Source: Bradyrhizobium sp. CCBAU 53351 (GTDB taxonomy: Bacteria > Pseudomonadota > Alphaproteobacteria > Rhizobiales > Xanthobacteraceae). From it: a stretch of DNA of 64,000 bases. Every line of letters begins with the position of its first letter. Within the stretch, counting starts at the first letter, position 1. A model generated the notes under the pieces. The model was not told the origin of the DNA. It worked only from the letters and a program-made list of their open reading frames with translations, and made no database searches. Shown one piece after another: positions 60,081-64,000 of this stretch. The stretch is from the NCBI RefSeq assembly GCF_015291745.1, contig NZ_CP030060.1, positions 124,001-188,000 on the forward strand. Reading direction: 5' to 3'. The translations under genes and the position numbers were made by a program.

Positions 60081-60476
60081 GCCGACCAGCTGCTGTGGAA
60101 TTGAAGGCCTCTCAGCAAGCCATCGTCGCTCCCTGACGAGCGTTACCTGCGCTATCTGGGGTCTTCTGGATGCGCACAGAAAAATCACAGCAACGACGCA
60201 TCAAAGAGCGGCCCCAGCGGAGCTTTCGATATCCGCCGATGCTTGCCTGAAGGCGCTCGCACGCTCTTTTTCTTAGATTTGCGACGTCTCCTTCAATGGC
60301 TTCGTCATCGGGAAGTTCAGTTCCGATAGCTTAAAAGGCCAAGATGAGTAGTTGTAGCAGAGCCACGTCTGAAATCCGCGGGCGAGATCGCATCATGAGC
60401 TCAGACCCGATAGCGTTGACACATCGCCAAATGATAGTATTATGCACTACTACCATCATCTTTGTGGAGCCTTTCG
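60081..60476. other. Spacer containing the promoter of the mmgE operon
   Basis: No gene recognised. A TTGTGGAGCC ribosome-binding region lies just before the ATG at 60477, and an AT-rich patch (about 60425-60455, GATAGTATTATGCACTACTA) is a plausible promoter area. Confidence 0.4.
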
Positions 60477-61889
60477 ATGACCTCTGTGTCGACCCCCCAG
60501 CAATCTGAGGCCCTCATCGGCCTAACGATGCGTTTCGCTGAGCACGTTGCTTTGCTCAAGTTCGAGGAAATTCCCGCTGACGTCAGCAACAAGGCGAAGC
60601 TGATCCTGCGCGATGGCGTTGGTAATGAAATTGCTGCATCCGCTATCAGCGAGCCAGCAAATAAAGTCATCGAGCTTGTCAAAGAGTGGGCCGGCACGCC
60701 GCAGAGCACCATCATTGGCCATGGCATGAAAGTGCCGACGCCCAATGCTGCGCTCGTTAATGCGATGATGGGGCACGGAATCGAGCTGGACGACGCGCAT
60801 GGCTCTGGATTGATAAAGGCCGGTTCCGTTCTCGTTCCGGCAGCCTTTGCAATTTCGGAACTGTCGGGCGCTTCAGGTAAAGACGTCCTCACGGCGGTTG
60901 TTGCAGGCTATGACGTGGCAATCCGAATCGCGAAAGCGATCAATCCCGGTCACCGCCAGCGCGGTTATCACACGACTGGAACCGTTTCAGCCATCGGTGC
61001 TGCTGCTATGTGCGCGAAGCTTCTGGGCTGCAATGCTGAACAGATCGCCTGGGCCATCGGATTGGCTTGCATGCAGTCGGCGGGCATTCAGTCATATCTC
61101 GACGATCCTTGCATGGCAAAACCCTTTAGCCCCGGTAAGTCCGCCTTTAACGGCGTTCTCGCGGCGATCATGGCGAGCCGCGGCTTCAGCGGTCCTAAGA
61201 AAGTGCTAGAGTCGCGCGAGGGCTTCTTGAATGCCTTCACGGACAGTGTCCGCCTCGACGACTTGCAAGACAACCTCGGCAAGCATTTCGCGATCATGGA
61301 AGTCGGATTCAAGCCACATGCGGCGTGCCGATATGCCCACGGCCCGATCGACCTCGCGCAGGATGCGTTCGCGCTCGACGGCGTGCGTCTCGACAATGTC
61401 GATCGTGTTACCGTTCATATGAGCGAGCTTGCGATTCGTCAGGCGTCAAAGCCAAAAGTTACCAACCTCAATGCGGCGATGGGCAGCACGCAATTTAGCA
61501 TCGCGCTGGCGTTGGCCTCCGGAAAGAATGGCCTGAAGGAATATTGGGACGGCTACAAGCAGGCGGCTGTCCACGAGGGCATGGGGAAGATCGAGTTGCA
61601 GAAGGAGGCGGCCTATGGACTGGGCGGACGTCAGGCTCAGATCGACATCGCGCTGAAGAACGGCAAAGTCGTGACTCGCAGCTCCCTCGAGCCGAAGGGT
61701 GAACCGTCCAATCCTCTCACCTCCGACGAGCTGGAAGCGAAGTTCTTGGCGATGACGACTATGGTGATCGAAGAGAAGCAAGCACGTCGAATCAGCGACC
61801 TCATGATGTCGCTCGAAAAGCAACCCAAGGCCGATGTCGTTCCTCAAGCTGCCGTGGTGGATAATGGGCCGTCGCTTCGAGCAGCATAA
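60477..61889 (+). CDS. MmgE/PrpD-family protein (2-methylcitrate dehydratase-like)
   Basis: 470 residues from the ATG at 60477 (GGAG upstream; GTG or TTG starts a little earlier are less likely). The family motifs are present: NAMMGHGIELDDAHGSGLIK (GHxxELDD), GYHTTGTVSAIGAAAMCAKL, AWAIGLACMQSAGIQSYLDD and VGFKPHAACRYAHGPIDLAQ. Members are cofactor-free (de)hydratases/isomerases such as 2-methylcitrate dehydratase and cis-aconitate decarboxylase. It precedes a PrpF gene, as in propionate pathways, but no prpB or prpC is here. The product probably handles a tri- or dicarboxylate. Confidence 0.92.
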   Translation: MTSVSTPQQSEALIGLTMRFAEHVALLKFEEIPADVSNKAKLILRDGVGNEIAASAISEPANKVIELVKEWAGTPQSTIIGHGMKVPTPNAALVNAMMGHGIELDDAHGSGLIKAGSVLVPAAFAISELSGASGKDVLTAVVAGYDVAIRIAKAINPGHRQRGYHTTGTVSAIGAAAMCAKLLGCNAEQIAWAIGLACMQSAGIQSYLDDPCMAKPFSPGKSAFNGVLAAIMASRGFSGPKKVLESREGFLNAFTDSVRLDDLQDNLGKHFAIMEVGFKPHAACRYAHGPIDLAQDAFALDGVRLDNVDRVTVHMSELAIRQASKPKVTNLNAAMGSTQFSIALALASGKNGLKEYWDGYKQAAVHEGMGKIELQKEAAYGLGGRQAQIDIALKNGKVVTRSSLEPKGEPSNPLTSDELEAKFLAMTTMVIEEKQARRISDLMMSLEKQPKADVVPQAAVVDNGPSLRAA

Positions 61890-61908
61890 CGCAAACGTCG
61901 ATCCGGTC

Positions 61909-63111
61909 ATGCCGTCCGCAATGAATGCGGGCGGCGGAGATCAAATCCCGATCCGCTGCACATTTATGCGCGGGGGATCCAGTCGGGGGGGCGTGTTCCT
62001 GGACGACGATCTGCCGCAGGATGAAGTCCAACGGGCTGCCGTCCTGCTCGCGGCGTATGGATCGCCGGACGACCGCCAGATCGATGGTATCGGTGGCGCA
62101 GATCCACTGACCAGCAAGGCCGCCGTCGTGAAGTTGTCGTCGCGCCCGGATGCCGAGATCGAGTATACATTCTACCAAGTCGGCATTGATAATCCTTCGG
62201 TTTCGACAGGTGGCAACTGCGGTAACATGCTTGCCGCGGTCGGGCCGTTCGCTATCCGTCGCGGTTTGATCGATGCGGTCGAGCCAGAAACGATTGTGCG
62301 GATATATAACACCAATACTCGGCAGGTCGTGGTATCCCGCATTCCGGTTCGCGATGGTGAGCCGCTGTCAGACGGCGACTGCGCAATCGCCGGTGTGCCC
62401 GATACGGGGGCGCCGATCCGTTTAGATTTCGGCAATTGTGCCGGCGCCGTATCAGGCAAGCTATTGCCCACGGGGCGCGCTCGCGAAGCTATATCGATCG
62501 ATGGCAAGACCATTGAAGTGTCACTGATCGACGCGGCCACACCATTCGTTTTTGTCAACGCGGTCGATGTCGGGGCAGTCGGCACCGAGTCGCCGGACGC
62601 GCTACGCATCAACGAAATGCTAATGTCCCGCTTGGAGCAGGTTAGGGGATGGGCGGCTGTTAAACTCGGTCTGGTGACAGATCAAGCCGAGGCCCGCACC
62701 AAAAGCCCAAACATTCCGCGTGTAATAATGGTCTCGCCGCCGAGGTCCTATTCGGCTATTGGTGGCCATGAGGTCGCGGCATCGGACATCGATATCTGCG
62801 TTCGGCAGCTCGCCATGCAGCGCCCCCACAAGGCGCTCGCCGTCACCGGTGCGGTGTGTACCGCAGTGGCCTGCTCGGTCCCGAACTCGGTAGTTGCGGC
62901 AGCCATCGGCAAGCCGTTGCAGAACGTCCGACTTGGCCATCCGAGCGGCGTGCTGCGAGTAGCCTCGAGTATCGCTCAGGGAGCAAGTGGCCCGATCATC
63001 GAGAGCGCGCAAATCGAGCGTACGGCACGGATCATTATGGATGGGGCCGTGTATATTCGCCGACGGAAGTTTGAGGAGCTGGCCGCTGCTCTGGCCAGAA
63101 AGATAGCTTGA
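61909..63111 (+). CDS. PrpF-family protein (tautomerase/isomerase)
   Basis: 400 residues from the ATG at 61909; ATGs at 61864 and 61921 are alternatives. It has the diaminopimelate-epimerase-like fold of PrpF/4-oxalomesaconate tautomerase: IRCTFMRGGSSRGGVFLDDD, DGIGGADPLTSKAAVVKLSS, GNCGNMLAAVGPFAIRRGLI and VEVSLIDAATPFVFVNAVDV-like sequence, and LGHPSGVLRVASSIAQGASG. The FMRGGSS and STGGNCGNM segments carry the Ser/Cys-type active-site elements. It interconverts double-bond isomers of unsaturated tricarboxylates. Directly follows mmgE/prpD and its stop overlaps the next ATG by one base. Confidence 0.92.
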   Translation: MPSAMNAGGGDQIPIRCTFMRGGSSRGGVFLDDDLPQDEVQRAAVLLAAYGSPDDRQIDGIGGADPLTSKAAVVKLSSRPDAEIEYTFYQVGIDNPSVSTGGNCGNMLAAVGPFAIRRGLIDAVEPETIVRIYNTNTRQVVVSRIPVRDGEPLSDGDCAIAGVPDTGAPIRLDFGNCAGAVSGKLLPTGRAREAISIDGKTIEVSLIDAATPFVFVNAVDVGAVGTESPDALRINEMLMSRLEQVRGWAAVKLGLVTDQAEARTKSPNIPRVIMVSPPRSYSAIGGHEVAASDIDICVRQLAMQRPHKALAVTGAVCTAVACSVPNSVVAAAIGKPLQNVRLGHPSGVLRVASSIAQGASGPIIESAQIERTARIIMDGAVYIRRRKFEELAAALARKIA

Positions 63112-63905
63112 TGAGTGAGATGCAATCGCACGACGATGGCTTTGTTCCCCCCGCGCGCCAGGGGAAACCCCGCAAGCGAGGGATGACAGCGGTTATCGAC
63201 TACGGTCCGGACGGCTTCGGTTGGACGGGAGAGCGAGGCGTGGCCGATCTGCTTGATTGCGCGGCCGAGTATATCGACTTCGCCAAGATCTATGCGATGA
63301 ACGCACTGCTTTTGCCAAAACCGGTCGTGCAGCGGATCGTCAAACTGTACCGCGACTCGGGAGTGAACTGCTATTCAGGCGGCATTCTGTTCGAATATGC
63401 TTATCAGCGCAACGAAATCGATCGCTTCAGTAGTCATCTGTGTTCGATCGGCTTCACTTCTCTGGAGATTTCGGAAAATTACATCACGCTGAACGACAAC
63501 GAGCGTCTTTCGTTCATCGAGCGCTTTCAGCGCCTTGGGCTTTCGGTTATCTACGAATTTGGGCGTAAGAACCCCGAGCAGCCGATGCGGATGGAAGAAC
63601 TTGAAGGTCTCGTCACTTCGTTAACCAATCGAGGCGTCGACCATATTATCGTGGAGCAGTCCGAGATAGACATGGCTGCAAAAAGCGCGCCCGATCTGCT
63701 CAAGGCGCTGGCGGCCGCGCCTTGGTTCGAACGAATTTTGATTGAGGCTGATCCGTACCGCTACCCAAAACAACATGTCGGCCTGCTGCAGGATTTCGGC
63801 CCGGATGTCAATCTTGCCAATATCGCGCCCGGGCAGGCCCTGAGACTGGAGGGTTTGCGTCGCGGGATAGGTCGCGCTGTCAATTATTCCATTCTCGCCG
63901 AGTGA
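63111..63905 (+). CDS. ComA-like phosphosulfolactate synthase homologue
   Basis: 264 residues from the ATG at 63111. Recognisable ComA-family sequence: KRGMTAVIDYGPDGFGWTGE, YIDFAKIYAMNALLLPKPVV, VNCYSGGILFEYAYQRNEID, FTSLEISENYITLNDNERLS and ILIEADPYRYPKQHVGLLQD, then FGPDVNLANIAPGQALRLEG. ComA is a TIM-barrel enzyme that adds sulfite to phosphoenolpyruvate in coenzyme M biosynthesis; bacterial homologues occur outside that pathway. No other coenzyme M or sulfolactate genes are in the window, so the substrate may differ. It is tightly coupled to prpF (1-base overlap) and ends the window's last operon. Confidence 0.82.
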   Translation: MSEMQSHDDGFVPPARQGKPRKRGMTAVIDYGPDGFGWTGERGVADLLDCAAEYIDFAKIYAMNALLLPKPVVQRIVKLYRDSGVNCYSGGILFEYAYQRNEIDRFSSHLCSIGFTSLEISENYITLNDNERLSFIERFQRLGLSVIYEFGRKNPEQPMRMEELEGLVTSLTNRGVDHIIVEQSEIDMAAKSAPDLLKALAAAPWFERILIEADPYRYPKQHVGLLQDFGPDVNLANIAPGQALRLEGLRRGIGRAVNYSILAE

Positions 63906-64000
63906 TACGCTTAAGTCACAGCATCACTGCGAACAAAGTTCAGCGACGGCAAATGCGGCGCGCAGGAAATTGACGTTGTTTGCAACGTAGGGCCGAGTCC

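Overview
This 64 kb window reads as a piece of a rhizobial symbiosis island, most likely from a Bradyrhizobium. The evidence is a complete Rhc-type III secretion system (T3SS) with the rhizobial gene order nolX-nolW / nolB-rhcJ-nolU-nolV-rhcN, a ttsI regulator gene, tts boxes, a probable nod box, moderate-to-high GC, and very dense insertion-sequence debris. I assigned the genus from gene content and order, not from a database match.

Layout. 1-3.7 kb: a PAS/HTH regulator, decayed enoyl-CoA hydratase and aldehyde dehydrogenase remnants, and an intact LrgA/LrgB-type pair. 3.7-13.5 kb: a mobile-element scrapyard holding an IS21-family istAB element that encloses an IS110 transposase, a small unknown gene, an IS630 element killed by one nonsense codon, a relic of a DNA methylase (restriction-modification) gene, a broken large serine recombinase operon, and a 5'-truncated group II intron whose reverse transcriptase is frameshifted at the catalytic YADD motif. 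13.7-14.6 kb: a probable secreted effector (NopP-like) behind a tts box. 15.4-36.9 kb: the T3SS. One minus-strand operon (nopC-like, nopA-like, an SctD-like gene, two small genes, rhcV, a broken TadD-like lipoprotein) and the nopX and rhcC1 genes point left. The operon nolB-rhcJ-nolU-nolV-rhcN-rhcO-rhcQ-rhcR-rhcS-rhcT-rhcU points right, and cpaD-like, rhcC2 and ttsI close the block on the minus strand. The expected logic is flavonoid/NodD acting on the nod box to express TtsI, which then activates the tts-box promoters; five tts-like boxes can be seen by eye.

37.9-40.5 kb: a large multi-PAS membrane histidine kinase with no adjacent response regulator. 40.5-51.7 kb: sparse DNA with IS66 relics, an IS4 element with clean inverted repeats and a 9-bp target duplication, a VirK-family secreted protein, a tiny cysteine-containing secreted protein, a DUF2130 coiled-coil putative nuclease, and an IS5-type transposase. 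51.7-63.9 kb: a catabolic island made of a tripartite-tricarboxylate-type binding protein, an IclR regulator, a fused HyuA-HyuB hydantoinase/oxoprolinase, an RraA-family aldolase-like protein and a frameshifted aspartate aminotransferase (minus strand), then, across a transposon relic, MmgE/PrpD, PrpF and a ComA (phosphosulfolactate synthase)-like gene as a tight plus-strand operon. This last set is the best candidate for an undescribed pathway.

Many genes carry single-base lesions (IS630 and IS4 transposases, recombinase, reverse transcriptase, aminotransferase, TadD-like lipoprotein), which fits relaxed selection on accessory DNA. No tRNA, rRNA or CRISPR array was recognised.
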